This document shows positions 9,780 to 20,985 of a stretch of DNA of 64,000 nt, piece by piece. The DNA lies in NCBI GenBank assembly GCA_963377175.1, contig CAUJNA010002112.1:1672644-1736643 (forward strand), given 5' to 3'. The stretch comes from Effrenium voratum. Lineage: Eukaryota; Sar; Dinophyceae; Suessiales; Symbiodiniaceae. Each line of letters opens with the position of its first letter. The first letter of the stretch is position 1. Below the pieces are notes generated by a model. It was given only the letters and a program-made list of their open reading frames with translations. It was not told where the DNA came from and made no database searches. The translations under genes were made by a program, and so were the position numbers.

Positions 9780-12700
9780 AGAAGAAATGCCCGTTGCTAT
9801 TGCCCCTCACGGGCGCAAGTAGCCATTCTGCAATCATTCTATACCAAGCTTGCACTAGGACAATGTCTGGCTGAGCCTCTGTCGAAACACTCCGGCTGAC
9901 CAAACTCGAAGATTCAAAATCAAGCAAAGCTAGCTGTGGGAGAATGAGCTGGCTTCCAAAACACTGCATTGCGTACTAGGCAGCCTCAACCTAGGGCATG
10001 GAAGCAAACCATTCCACTACAGCATCATGTCCAGTGATTGAAGCAGGACTCACTGCAGCCCAAAACCACAACACCTACCGGGTAAGCCTTCTCCTTCTCG
10101 GTATCTGCTTCCAAGTTCTGGTAGCTAAGCACGCGCTGTGACACGCTAAGTTCCTGCTCAGCACAGCCTTGGCTCTTCGCCGCCAAAAGGATGACTGGCG
10201 ACTTGGGAATGGCAACCAAGCCAAAACACAAATGTCCATCCCTCAAGGATATCCTGTTCTCTCCGTCTGTCGCAATGAAATATGAGCATGCCTTCCTAGC
10301 GCAAGGAAATCGAACTGATGACACGCAGCTATAATACATGTTTATGCAACGAAGCATGCCCGACAATTGGAAGAACATTGCAAGGTGGATTCCCCCACGA
10401 CTTGATATGAGCGCATGCTCCTGATTGGAAAAAGCAAGCTCAGGCGCACTGTCAACGAGTAGTGTCGTTTCATGAGCATAAACTGCGTGGTTGTGAAGCA
10501 AGCTCTATTATTGCGATCGCTTAAAAAATCCCTCTAGTGATCAAAAATTCACTACTTGAGCTAAAGTTGGAATGCTTGCCACGACAATACACAAGCCCTC
10601 CCTCTCGCCATTGCTGCGGCACTGGCTGGGCCCTTCCCTTTCTGAGTGGCAATCCTAGTGCAGAGTTCCACGCACCAAGGATGTCCCTCTTCAGCAGGAA
10701 TTCAAAGGCCAGGACTAAGAACAAGACTGGAGCCAGGTGTCTTTATTACTGTACATGCGGCAATGGCCACATGTTCAATAATTATTGGCAAGGACATCTG
10801 GTACGTGGCAGGGCCGGAATGTTTATTGCTGACTTGCAAAACGACATCCTCAAAGCGGTGCCATGAAAAAACCTCGAGGCTCAGCAATGAGAACAACTAA
10901 TCACTCCAACCGCAATGAAAGATCTCGCAATCGCAATATCCCGTAAAGGCAGAAGAGCGGCAACTCGCATGTCCACAACATACAAGCACAACAGTGACCC
11001 GCTAAGGGCAACATACTTTGCCTTCCGGCCTCCCTGGTGTTTATTGCCAAGCATCGGAAGGCATCACATGCAGGCACGGGCTGCCATGTGGAAGATTCCG
11101 ACATGGCGGCGAGCCCCCAGCGGAATGAAATGGCCAAAGCATGTGCCTTTGCTAACCCCAAGATTTACATATCCAAATTCTGGCAAAGCCGGAAAACTTT
11201 TAGTCCCGGTTCAAATAGCCAACGCAAATCCGCTAACCAAAGGGGTATAAAGCAGCAAATGGGATTGGCAATCTGTGACCATCATCTAGTGAGCATCAAA
11301 TGGCAGCAAGTCTGGCGAACCAAGTTCCATTCCATGTCTTGTGCAATAGAAAGCCCAGAATTGAAAACTCAATGGAGCCTTTCTCACCGGACTTGTCAAG
11401 CTTAAATCACGAAGGTGGCGGGGCCCAGCAAGTTAAAATATGTGTCGCCATAATCCTTGGCGCATATCGCCAGTCCAACTTGCACCTGACCAACTCGCTC
11501 CGTGTGGAAGGAAAAGCTGTTGTCCGCATCAATTTGTTTACGCGCCCAAGTGTTGAAATCTCGATTGATACGCGACGGACCCAGCATGTTTGATTATCTC
11601 CATCAAGATGGCCGCATGGGGCATCTTACAGGCATGCAAAAGCGAGTGCACGTTACCCTGGTTGTCATGAGCAACCAACAGCCAAGAATGTGAAACTGCG
11701 CTAGGTGCACCGCGCATGTGACCTTGTCTTAAAACCACCTCGCCGCATCTTTGAACGGTGTGTCCAGGGTGCGAACTTTTCCTGATGCAAGAACGCCTGC
11801 ATCAGTACGCGGTAACATGTGCCAAACTCAAATTGTACCAGCCGCGCCATTCGACTTACATGGAAACATTATATTCTGAGCATTTCTCCTCATCAAACAA
11901 TGTGATCTTCTCGATCAAACGTGCATGCACTATTCTAAACTTTTCTGTAAGATGCTTGAAGTCGATCGGATCAACTGGAAATGCAATGAAGTATCATTAC
12001 ATGGCAGGTGCGATTGTATCCTTGATGGCCTGTGAAATGCCATGTTGCCGCAAATTCGAGCTTCTCAACAACCGCTTGCAAGTTGTCTTATGAAAGTATC
12101 TGCCGCTGCAAGTAACCATCCCACAGAGAGTTTCTGCTGCTGGGCAACCATTCCTAGTCAGTTCTAACCTCAAAGGAACTTGCACATCGAAATGCGTTCC
12201 TTGTCCGCATCAGAACCTGCAAAAAAATGCAATGGTGATCCAGCAAGCAATTGCACACATCTGAGATTCTTAAATTCATATCCAAATTGATAAACGGGGG
12301 CTGGGACCTAAGGCGTTCTCATCTGGAAGGGAAATTGTCCATGTTAAGCATGTATCTGCATTCGCTTTGTCATGCCTTTGGCACCCCCTCCAAGATGCAA
12401 GCAGTCTACCGAAACTGCGCAACACGTTCCATATCGAGCTGTTCTAACATTCTATGCAAAGTGAAGAGTGGTTTCTGGCAAGGCGAAGCCTTGCAAAGTT
12501 AACAAGGCCATGTAAGACACCTTGCGTCCTGGTGTTCGACAACCCGACTAAGTTCTTCTGCACCGCGGCTCAACAAACGAGCTACCATATCGTGTCAATC
12601 TAGACTGTTGTAAAACGGGACAGACACGCCGGTATCGGGCTCACAGTTGTGGCTGTGAAGCAGGCGAGGCCAGGGTTTTGCCGCAGGCTCTGGGGCAGGT

Positions 12701-12960
12701 TTACTGTTAACCCCGAATGAATAAACCCCGGGTTGTTTAACAAGGCATGTCCACCTTTGGTGGGTGGAGGGAACACGTCCCTCAAATAATGGCACGGTTT
12801 GTTCAATACTACTTTTGTTTTTGCTATTTTGGGGTCCAGACTTTGTCCGGTGTCTTGACTGCGCAGGGGTCGCCTTGTGCGGTACGCTGTAAATGCGCCC
12901 TACCTGCTACTTCAGTAAGACAAACTGACACCACTTAAAAATCCCCCTGGAGGCCGCATC
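9780..12960. other. 3.2 kb with no recognisable gene
   Basis: Only short ORFs with no motif I recognise on either strand, and no simple repeats. It could hold upstream regulatory DNA of the WCC-repeat gene or decayed sequence; I see nothing to support a feature. Confidence 0.4.
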
Positions 12961-13017
12961 ACGCCGGTCCGCTATCCTCGATCAGTGCACACCACAAGAC
13001 ACATCTGGGTTTCTTTT

Positions 13018-13096
13018 CCCCGACGCCGGGATTCGAGCCGTCAGCGACAAGCTTCGAAGACCGGTGCTTTGACCAACTGAACCATACGGCGCCCCC
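13018..13096 (-). mobile_element. Degenerate tRNA-derived (SINE-like) sequence
   Basis: The minus strand has a Pol III A box (TGGTTCAGTTGG, 13073-13084) and a B box one base off consensus (GGCTCGAATCC, 13029-13039) at tRNA-like spacing. A loop CTTCGAA between them would give anticodon TCG. The T-stem and the 3' side of the anticodon stem do not pair, so I read it as a tRNA-derived SINE head or pseudo-tRNA rather than a working tRNA-Arg. Confidence 0.5.
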
Positions 13097-13105
13097 GAAA
13101 TAGTT

Positions 13106-13475
13106 TCACTCAGCACAAACAACTGGAGCGCTGACCGGCATCTCCGGCAGCACCCTGACGATCAACAACACCGCCAACGCGGGCAACTTCGCCACAGTCG
13201 GCGACGCGTCCACCGGGACGCTGACTGCCTTTGGCGCGGCCACTGCGGCGAGCTTCGCAGCCACCGGAACCCTCGCCGGCGCCACGCTGACAGTCACAGG
13301 GGGGGGCTTCTGCGGGGCCTTTGGCCTGCGAGAGCCTGGACTGCACCTTCACTGCTACCAGCGGCGGCGTGTCGACAGGCAGCGTGTCTGTGGCGACATT
13401 ACAAGCTCAGGCACGGTCTCCGCCCTGCAACGTACCGTCACCAACACGTCGGTCTTTGCGGACGACCTAACCTCT
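13106..13475 (+). pseudogene. Tail-fibre-like repeat gene, fragment
   Basis: The plus frame reads a beta-repeat type sequence: GALTGISGSTLTI, TVGDASTGTLTAFG, TGTLAGATLTVTG, then with a frame change SGGVSTGSVSVA and TVTNTSVFADDL. It has the alternating Gly/Thr/Ser/Val pattern of phage and large-virus tail-fibre or spike repeats. A minus-strand paralogue lies at 19883-20258. The fragment stops where the foldback element at 13471 begins. There is no start codon and the frame is broken, so it is a relic. Confidence 0.5.
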
Positions 13476-13850
13476 CTCTTTAAACGGGATTCTCCAAACG
13501 GGTTTTGATGCTGGAAACGACCTCGTCCTGCGAAGGATCCGAAAGCTAAAGTGCTGCAGAGAGCCGCGTGCCTGCACTATATCGACCCCTAGATATGCTT
13601 GCAATTTGCCCCGTAGCTGCGTTTCTGCAAGGCAGGCTAAAAAAAAACAGGGAAAAAATGGAAAAATGTTCCGGGAAAAAAGGTTACAAGAAAAAGTGTT
13701 TCCTTTGAAGGCAAGCCTGCCTTGCAGAAACGCGAGCTACGGAGCAAATTCGCTCGGCGTATCTAGGGGTCGACATAGCGCAGGCACGGGGCTCTCTGCA
13801 GCACTTTACTTTTCGGATCCTTTGCAGGACGAGGTCGTTTCCTGGACGGA
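13471..13850. mobile_element. Foldback element, copy 1
   Basis: Two arms of about 125 bp (about 13508-13633 and 13709-13846) are inverted copies with scattered mismatches. They share GGATCC, a CTAGATA core and the CAAGGCAGGCT end, and are separated by an A-rich loop of about 75 bp. The left end starts CCTCTCTCTTTA like the other copies; the right outer end differs. It encodes nothing and is probably a non-autonomous foldback transposon. Confidence 0.7.
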
Positions 13851-13904
13851 CGATGACTCAATATTGACTTAATAATGGCCTGGTATCGAGGCGTGCACGT
13901 CAGT

Positions 13905-14110
13905 GCAAAACAAGCAAAAAGCCATCGCCGGACCATCGCTGTGCGCCAAACGCGTGCCGAATAAGCCACATGCGTGCGCGTGCCATATGCGTGCCACACG
14001 CGTGCCAGACGCGCGCCGCACGCGGGCGAAAAACATTCAAAAAGCCATCGCTGGGCCATCGCCGGGCCATCGCCGGGCCGTCGCCGGGCCATCGCTACGG
14101 CCGAATGCTT
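13905..14110. repeat. Tandem GCGTGCCA and GCCATCGCCGG repeats
   Basis: Short direct repeats of CGTGCCA/CGCGTGCC type are followed by at least five units of GCCATCGCCGG with variants. No coding signal. Confidence 0.7.
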
Positions 14111-14264
14111 GCCGAACACGTACGGGAAACGTGCGGCCAGTACCGCATATCAGCCGCACCATGCAAAACAGCGCAAAAGAACATGTTTTTGACCGAGGCC
14201 GGAACACCTTGCCCAAAAAAAACATCGCTGGGCCATTGCTGGCCACTGACATAGTAGTTAAGGC

Positions 14265-14412
14265 ATGTTGCACTCCTAGCTTGAACCCAAACATGAAACC
14301 CCACAAGAACAAAGCACGTCCGAAGCGGCCGCAGTTCTTTTTACGATTGCGAAAGTAGCACTGTTTCCAGGGCATTGGTGCGCCTGGAACAGGAGGCGCA
14401 TTGACCCCCCGA
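14265..14412. repeat. Dispersed repeat, copy 1
   Basis: The unit contains AACCCAAAC, the core CGAAGCGGCCGCAGTTCTTT, GAAAGTAGCACTG, TTCCAGGGC and ends TTGACCCCCC. Two further copies lie at 15132 and 15522. Confidence 0.75.
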
Positions 14413-15131
14413 AATGTGAAAAGGCAAGACAACCTGTCGAAGCATCGGGTCCTGCTCTGCTGCAATCACAAAAATTGGCAGTTTCTGAAGCGCAGCAGCA
14501 GCAGAATGCACAGCGGTAGCCTGTGCATTGAAGAGCGAAATAATTCCATAAGAACTCTCAACTGGAATGGCACTAGCGGTGCAGAAGCACCCGACCACGC
14601 CGGACGAAGGTGCGCAAGCACATCACATCTTCGTCAGTGCGTCGGCCTGCACGGATTTCGACTGCATCATTGGGGGCTTTAGTTTTGTCGCCACCATTCC
14701 CCTGGTGAAGCCAAGGTTCTTTGCCCGGTTTGGCTCTGGCAATGACAAGGGGCACTTTGGTCGAATATTATTGGCAGCACCTGCTACTACAGCGCTTTTC
14801 TCTGCCATGACGTCTATATTGTCAGCTACAGCAATTCCATGCTTGGAATGGATCCTTCGCCGCCATTCACTTACTGCCGGATCATTGAGTCACAAAGCGG
14901 GTCCTTGAAATGTAGATGCAAGATCTACTGAAATCAACCAACGTGTGCCCTCCGCCATTGGAGTTGTAACTGGCACATGCACCACCACGGATTCATCACT
15001 GTCAATTTCAATGAGGAATAATGGGGACCATCTGGGTGAAATACAACAAAAGCAGCATGGCAGGGTGACACCGCGCTGAGTGAGACTAGCAAATATCTCC
15101 TGCGGAGAGCAGCCCAACATGACCCGTTTAC
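14413..15131. other. Inter-repeat stretch, possible exon remnant
   Basis: I see no firm gene. On the plus strand, about 14780-14930, one frame reads STCYYSAFLCHDVYIVSYSN and on to a stop. It could be a terminal exon of an unknown Cys-containing protein, but nothing upstream supports it. Confidence 0.25.
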
Positions 15132-15290
15132 GCATGTTGCACTGCTCCCAGCTTAAACCCAAACAAGACCCCCAAAAGAACAATGCAAGTCCGAAGCGGC
15201 CGCAGTTCTTTTTACCGGGATTGCTGAAAGTAGCACTGCTTCCAGGGCACGGATGCCTGGAGCAGAAGGTGCGTCGACCCCCCGTGAAAC
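15132..15290. repeat. Dispersed repeat, copy 2
   Basis: Same core and order as the copy at 14265, including the GACCCCCC end and a following GGCAAGACAA. Confidence 0.75.
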
Positions 15291-15521
15291 TACAAGGCAA
15301 GACAATGCGTGTCCTTGCAAATGCATGCAGTGCGTGCATGGCGTGACCTGCGTGCCCACGCCGAACCAGCAGACCGGGGTCGTGGAAAGGGCACCCTGTA
15401 GTTCGGAGACCATGAGCGGTCCAAGCCTTGCATTTGGCAGTGCATGGGTGGAAGGGTTTCAAATGAAACAGCAAGTTTGGGTCAAGGCCAGGAGCAAGCC
15501 CTAAACACCAGAAAAGAACAC

Positions 15522-15672
15522 CCTGCACTGCTACTAGCTTGAACCCAAACAAGACCACCCAAAAGAACAATGCAAGTCCGAAGCGGCCGCAGTTCTTTTT
15601 ACCGGGATTGCGAAAGTAGCACTGCTTCCAGGGCCGGGCGCCTGGAGCGGAGGTGCGTTGACCCCCCCTTCA
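15522..15672. repeat. Dispersed repeat, copy 3
   Basis: Same core and order as the copies at 14265 and 15132, and closer to copy 2. Confidence 0.75.
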
Positions 15673-16024
15673 GTGGCAACCCGGCATATGCAAGCCAGCT
15701 GGGCCGCGGCCTCATCACCCCCCCTTCAGAGTGGGTTTGCACGTGGCAGGGTACATGTAAGCATGACATTGCACGCGTTGGTAGCGAGCGTCCTGTCGCT
15801 CAGGGTCTGCTCTTTTTTGGTCAAAGCGGCTTGATGTCAAGTTGCTGGCATACGCAGCCAGGTATTCTGGTTGCCAGGGCAAGGTTGGCTATCGGATGCA
15901 ATAAGGCCTTAAGGCTTGGCGCTGAGGCAGCGGCCAGATTTTGCGGGCGCCAGGGCGCCTATCGGACACAGCTGAATGCCTTTGCCTGACAGTGCAAGAA
16001 CGCCCGCAGACCTGAACCGTACGC
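15673..16024. other. No gene recognised
   Basis: Unique-looking sequence between a dispersed repeat and a foldback half-element. No supported ORF. Confidence 0.35.
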
Positions 16025-16235
16025 CTCTCTCTTTAGAGGCCGTTTTCAAATGGATTCTATTCTACCTGAGAGGCTCCTGGCACTCGTCCGTCCAGCATTT
16101 GACCTCGTCCTGCGAAGGATTCGAAGTCTAAAACGCTGCGTGCAGGCGTGTGGCTGCAAAATAATGACCCCTAGATATGCTTGCAATTTGGCTCCAGGTT
16201 GCATTTCAAGCGAGCCAACCTTTGTGGGGACTGTG
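16025..16235. mobile_element. Foldback element, copy 2 (left arm only)
   Basis: It begins CTCTCTTTAGAGG and runs nearly identically to the left arm of the complete copy at 20261: CTACCTGAGAGGCTCCT, CGTCCGTCCAGCATTTGACC, CGAAGTCTAAAACGCTGCG and the CTAGATATGC core. There is no right arm, so it is a truncated copy. Confidence 0.75.
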
Positions 16236-16239
16236 AGGG

Positions 16240-16790
16240 TTCGGCGGCTTGGTGCCTGCCGCGCCTGGCATAGAAGCCTCCCCGGCCGCGCCACCTGCCC
16301 GGCATAGAAGCCTCCCGCCCGCGCCAAGGTCGGGATTCTTCCCGGGAAAAAAAATCGAAACTGTCGTCTAACCCAACAGTTTCGGCGAACCTGCCCGGCA
16401 TAGAAGCCTCGGGCGCCCACCTTGTTGTCCCTGGAACCGAATTGCTTCAACATGTCGGATTGACATGTTGAAATTCTCGTCATTCTTCATCGCAGACCAC
16501 TGCCGCGCCTGCCCGGCATAGAAGCCCGGCCGCGCCACCTGCCTGGCATAGAAGCCTCCTGCCCGAGCCCGCGCCAAGGTCGGGATTCTTCCCAGGAAAA
16601 AATGTCGAGGTTGTCGTCTAAGCCGACAACTGTGAAAAAAAAATCCAGTGGTCCTGTGGGGGGACAACTTTGAAAAAAAAAATCCAGTTGTCCTGTGGGG
16701 GGACAACTGTTAAAAAAAAAATCCAGGTGTCCTGTGGAGGGACAACTGTCTAAAGTTTCGGCGAACCTGCCCGGCAGAGCCGCGCCAGCC
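16240..16790. repeat. Cluster of CCCGGCATAGAAGCC and GGACAACT tandem repeats
   Basis: At least five copies of CCTGCCCGGCATAGAAGCC with variable spacing, two copies of CGCCAAGGTCGGGATTCTTC, and three tandem units of about 48 bp (about 16620-16755) containing GTCCTGTGGGGGGACAACT and an A-run. No coding signal. Confidence 0.75.
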
Positions 16791-17280
16791 CGACATGGAG
16801 GCACGCAGCTGATGATGTCTCGCACCAACTACGAAGCAGTGTCCGATTATGTCGGAGACTGGCTCCATCGTGCGCAGGTCTCGCTTTTGACCGGCGCCAC
16901 CCGCCAAATCGGGCCTGGCGCGGGCCTGGTGCGGGCCTGGCGCGGGCCTGGTGCGGGCCTCGCTTTCAAGGTCACCCACGGACTGTGACACGTACTTGCG
17001 GAAAACTTGTCGCCGAAGAGGGGTTGGTGTGTTTGACACACCAACAAGCGGTGACGTCTGTGTGGGGGTGGTGTGTCAAACACACTACCCCCCGAATCAC
17101 GAGGATTACAAGGAAACTTCTCCGAACGGCCGGAGTTCGGACTTGTTGGTACTCTTCTGCGCTCGCGGCAGGAATGTTTGAAGGACCTGTTACCGGCAAT
17201 ATCCTGGAGGTCCTGGACAACGGAGAGGTAACTGACGGCACGCACGTCACCGCAGGGCAGCTGGCCCTCGCTTTGACGCC
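16791..17280 (+). repeat. Duplicated 5' module, copy A
   Basis: Starts GGCACGCAGCTGATGATGTC and ends inside the first codons of the tail-fibre-like gene (MFEGPVTGNILEVL). A diverged second copy lies at 21681-22066. Inside are tandem GGTGCGGGCCTGGCGCGGGC units and an imperfect inverted repeat of GTGTTTGACACACC. It probably contains the promoter and 5' leader of this gene family. Confidence 0.7.
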
Positions 17281-19725
17281 CTACGCTCAAGTAACGGACC
17301 TGGCGGTAAACACTGCAGCGTCCAGCAACAACGCGGCTGCCACCCAGTCCCTGGACGACAGAGTCACCGCAGAGCTGGCCTCAAAGCTGGACAGCAGCGC
17401 GCTGGCGCCGGCAATTGCGCCCCTGGCCACCACGGACGGGCAGGTGGCCGCGCACGGAAGCAGCATCGCCGCGCTGCAGAGCTCGCTGACCACGGGTCTC
17501 TCCAACAAGGCAGACCAGTCGGCCTTCGACGTGCTGCAGGGCGTGGTGGCCAGCAAGAGCACCCCGGACGGCGTGGACCTGAAGCTGTCCAACTACAGCA
17601 CCACGGCGGCCATGAATGGCTCCATCGCCTTGGCCAACAACGCCACGCTGGCCACGGTGGCCGCCAACTACGGCCTCAAGACGGTGGTGGACCAGCACTC
17701 CCTAGACATAGCGGCGACGCCGCTGGAGGTGGACACCAAGGTGGCCTGGGGGCCGTCACCGCCGCGGCGCTGGCCTCCGAGCTCGCAAGCCGAGACGCCT
17801 CCATGTTGGGGCTGCAGGCCTCCAAGGCAGACGCCAGCGCCCTGACTGCTTACGCCCTGCAGTCGGCCGTGGACACTTCCTCGGTGGTGGACTCTAAGAT
17901 AGCAACAGCCCTCTTGGACGCTGTCACCACGGCAGCCCTGGACGCCCTCCTCGGCAAAGCGGGCCGCCCTGCTCTCCACGGTGGACGGGTTGGCCGGGAC
18001 GCCAGCATCACGGCGCTTCAGGGGGCCAAGGCCGACGCGACGCTGCTGGCCTCATACGCCACGAACGCCGCGCTCTCCGCCAGCGAGACCGCGCTACAGA
18101 GCGCCCTCGACGCAATCCTCGCGGAGCGCGCCGCCCTGCAGCTTTCCGGCAGCGGAGTTGTTAACGCGCCGGCCTGGCTTCACAACTTGGGAGCTCCTTC
18201 GCGGAAGCAACGTCGTTCGCAACCTGCACTTCGTGGCTCCTCTCTCTGCTGCGCTGGCCAACGGCGACGACACGCTGAGCATCACGGCAGACTGCTACTC
18301 CACGGCGGGCACTGACGCTCAGCCCTGCTGGCCTACTACACCTCCTCACAAGTGGACACTCTGTTGGGAGACTACCGCACAGGGGCAGCGCAGGACGCGG
18401 AGACGACCAGCGCCATCACAGCCGCGCTGGCCTACTACACCTCCTCACAAGTGGACACTCTGTTGGGAGACTACCGCACGGCAAGCACGCAGGACACGCA
18501 GCCATCGCGGGCGCGCTGCTGGCCTACAGGACGGGCCCGGACGTGTTCACAACCAACCAAATCACCTCGGCGCTGGTGGCGTACCGCTCAGCCGCAGACC
18601 AGGACACGGCAACAGCCTCGAGCATCGCCGCCGCGCTGCTCAGCTACTACACCATCGCACAAGTAGACGGCCTCCTTGCCGGCAAGCTTGGAGTCACGGA
18701 GGCAGCCTTGGGCTGCAAATAGCCGTGCGCTTTCCGGACGACGGAGGGGCCGAGACGAGGTGGTGGCCGCCATAGGAGAGCAGATCCTGGGCCCCACGGA
18801 CGTCAAACTGGACGGTTCGCCCCAGCAGCGGCTGCAGCGTGGTCCTGGCTACGCACACGCGGAGTGAGCGTGGACGGCTACACCCTGACCCTGGCGGCGA
18901 ACCCGTGGAACATTGCGCGCACCTACAACCCCGGGCCGAGAGCTCCTCTTCGCCTGCCGGTACCGGCTCGGCACGGCCTCCAACTTTGTGGTGCACATCC
19001 GGGCAGAACAACGTCTACAACCCCTGTACGGCAGCTTCGCGGAAGAGGACGCCTGGAGCACGGCAAGATGTACTTCACAGTGCCTCCGAACGGAGTGGCG
19101 AAGCTGCACTTCGATGCGCACTTCCAGGCCCCAGGCCTGCCCAACCAGACAGGTCTCCAGATCCTGGACGCAACGCTGGAGGCCGGCAACACGGAGGAGA
19201 GGAGGACACGGCGGCCTCGGCCCTGCTGGCAAACTCTGGGCGCTGGGAACCCACGCTCACCACGCTAGGAAATTTTCTGGCGCGCTCCAACAGCCAGAGC
19301 TCCGTGGCCTCGGCCAGCTTCACTGTGGCTGGAGGGCTACGCCATGACGCACCTACACGCTGACGCCGGGGAGACGCTCTCTTCGGCTGCTGGTGCCGGC
19401 TGGGCACGGCCTCCAACTTGGTGATGTACGTCAGACAACGACTACGTGTCACCGGACCTTCCTTGGCACGCCCTCGCAGAGTCTGGAGCACGGCGCGCCT
19501 GGACTTCGGTGCCGCCAGGCGGAATGGCGAAGCTGCACTTCGGAGCCTTCGGCGGGTCTATCCCGGCTGGTGAGCAGTCGGCGGGCACGCTGGACCTGTA
19601 CAGCATGCAGATCAGGGCCAGCGCCTTCAAGGGAGTAACGGACCTGCTGGCGGACTCGCTGGCCCTCACGGGCTTGGCCACGCTGGACGGGCTCACCGCG
19701 CAGGGCAACGTGGGCTGCGACTAGC
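17169..19725 (+). pseudogene. Tail-fibre-like repeat protein gene, frameshifted
   Basis: The N-terminus MFEGPVTGNILEVLDNGEVT opens a frame rich in Ala, Ser, Thr and Leu with heptad-like LxSKADxSAFxxL repeats. It is followed by FVAPLSAALANGDDTLSITA and two copies of YYTSSQVDTLLGDYRT. The latter is the trimeric tail-fibre style YYT..(Q/E)VDxLL motif of phages and large DNA viruses. Later parts read YTLTLAANPW, NNVYNPCTA-like and PPNGVAKLHFDAHFQ, possibly a C-terminal lectin-like domain. Consecutive segments lie in different frames with no matching splice sites, so this copy is probably broken. I recognise the family from Symbiodinium hypothetical proteins. Capture from a virus is an inference. 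Confidence 0.5.
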
Positions 19726-19726
19726 T

Positions 19727-19918
19727 GTGTGCAACGACGTAAACTGCACCGACGTTTTCACGACGGGCGTGGACGCCTCCTGCGCAGCGCTTACAGCCAC
19801 AGGCACCGTCGCCGGAGCCACGTTCACAGGAGCCGTGTCAGGCAGCTCGCTGAGCATCACGGGGGCGGCCAGCGTGGGCCTGTTAAGCTCCGCCGCCGAA
19901 ATCACTCCAGCCCGCCCA
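19727..19918 (+). pseudogene. Tail-fibre-like gene, downstream fragment
   Basis: The frame reads CNDVNCTDVFTTG, LTATGTVAGATFTG and GSSLSITGAASVG. It continues the preceding block, which ends LDGLTAQGNVGC, and has a minus-strand counterpart at 43819-44560. Confidence 0.45.
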
Positions 19919-20258
19919 GTTCTTCGTTAGAAAGAGATCGTCCGAGAAGTCTGAGGTGTTGGTCACAGTGAGCGTGTTGGAGGCGAAGAGCTGTCCGAGC
20001 TTGTCACGTCGCCGCAACCACGCTGCCCGCGACACTCCGCCGCTCGTGGCCGTGAAGGTGCAGCTCGCCGCCGTCGCTGCGCCCGAGGCCGTCAATGTTC
20101 CCGTAGACACGTCGCCCACCGTGGTGAAGTTCTCGGCGTTGTTAATGGTAGTGTCAACAGCGCGGCCCCTGACAGCGGCCCGGCTGGTAAGGCCGCTGCA
20201 GCCGGTCCGGCGGCGGCCGACTTGCCAGCGCGCGCGGCCGGGGCGCCTGCACCTGCCG
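19883..20258 (-). pseudogene. Tail-fibre-like gene, inverted fragment
   Basis: The minus frame reads VDTTINNAENFTTVGDVSTG, TLTASGAATAASCTFTATSG and SNTLTVTNTSDFSDDL. It is paralogous to 13106-13475 but in the opposite orientation and abuts the foldback element at 20261, suggesting an inversion. Confidence 0.5.
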
Positions 20259-20260
20259 GC

Positions 20261-20737
20261 TCTCTCTTTAGAGGGGGTTTCCAAATGGTTTATATTCTAC
20301 CTGAGAGGCTCCTAGCACTCGTCCGTCCAGCATTTGACCTCGTCCTGCGAAGGATTCGAAGTCTAAAACGCTGCGTGCAGGCGTGAGGCTGCAAAATAGA
20401 GACCCCTAGATATGCTTGCAATTTGGCTCCAGGTTGCATTTCAAGCGAGCCAACCTTTGCAGGGCTAAGAAAAAACAAAAAAAAAAAGAAAACAAGGGGT
20501 CCCAAAAAAAGGGGTCCCCGAAAAAAAGGGAAAAGGGGTTTCCTTTGGCAAAGCTTGACATCGCTTGAAATGCAACCTGGAGCCAAATTGCGGCGCATAT
20601 CTAGGGGTTGCAGCCTCACGCTTGCACGCAGCGTTTTAGACTTCGAATCCTTCGCAGGACAAGGTCAAATGCTGGACGGACGAGTGCTGGAACCTCTCAG
20701 GTAGAATACCATTTGGGAAACCCCCTCTAAAGAGAGA
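20261..20737. mobile_element. Foldback element, copy 3 (complete)
   Basis: The ends TCTCTCTTTAGAGGGGGTTT (20261-20280) and its exact reverse complement (20718-20737) are tips of inverted arms of about 200 bp. Both arms share CTACCTGAGAGG, CGTCCGTCCAGCATTTGACC, TTCGAAGTCTAAAACGCTGC and TTGGCTCCAGGTTGCATTTC. The loop is A/G-rich, about 80-90 bp. No ORF. It is a non-autonomous element; no target duplication was obvious. Confidence 0.8.
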
Positions 20738-20764
20738 GGTGGTATATCGACCTGCACGAGGGAA

Positions 20765-20985
20765 TTTGAATTGAAGGATATTATCCTTCAATTCCTGGTA
20801 TACTTCCAGTACGACACGAACGTCTTGCGCACTGTCACTCGCGGACTTGCCGCTGACCAACCTGGCCACGTCGACCAGGGAAAACTGCTTGTCGCGCTGG
20901 CGTTCGCCCGGGAATTTACAGTGTGCCACTTTTTGGCACACTGCCTGAATGAATTCCCAGTGAAGCTTCACAACTTTTTGAAGTC
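20765..20985 (-). pseudogene. Possible viral/KilA-type domain fragment
   Basis: The minus frame reads CKFPGERQRDKQFSLVDVAR, then LVSGKSASDSAQDVR and VLEVYQELKD. The FPG..QR and VDVARLVSG..A pattern reminds me of a KilA/Bro-like domain found in large DNA viruses and in dinoflagellate proteins. There is no clear start or extension, and it could be chance. Confidence 0.2.

Noticed and set aside
13018..13096. Functional tRNA-Arg(TCG) gene
   Set aside because: The T-stem and anticodon stem do not pair properly.
14037..14465. 142-aa minus-strand ORF
   Set aside because: It runs through tandem GCCATCGCCGG repeats and a dispersed repeat and shows no domain.
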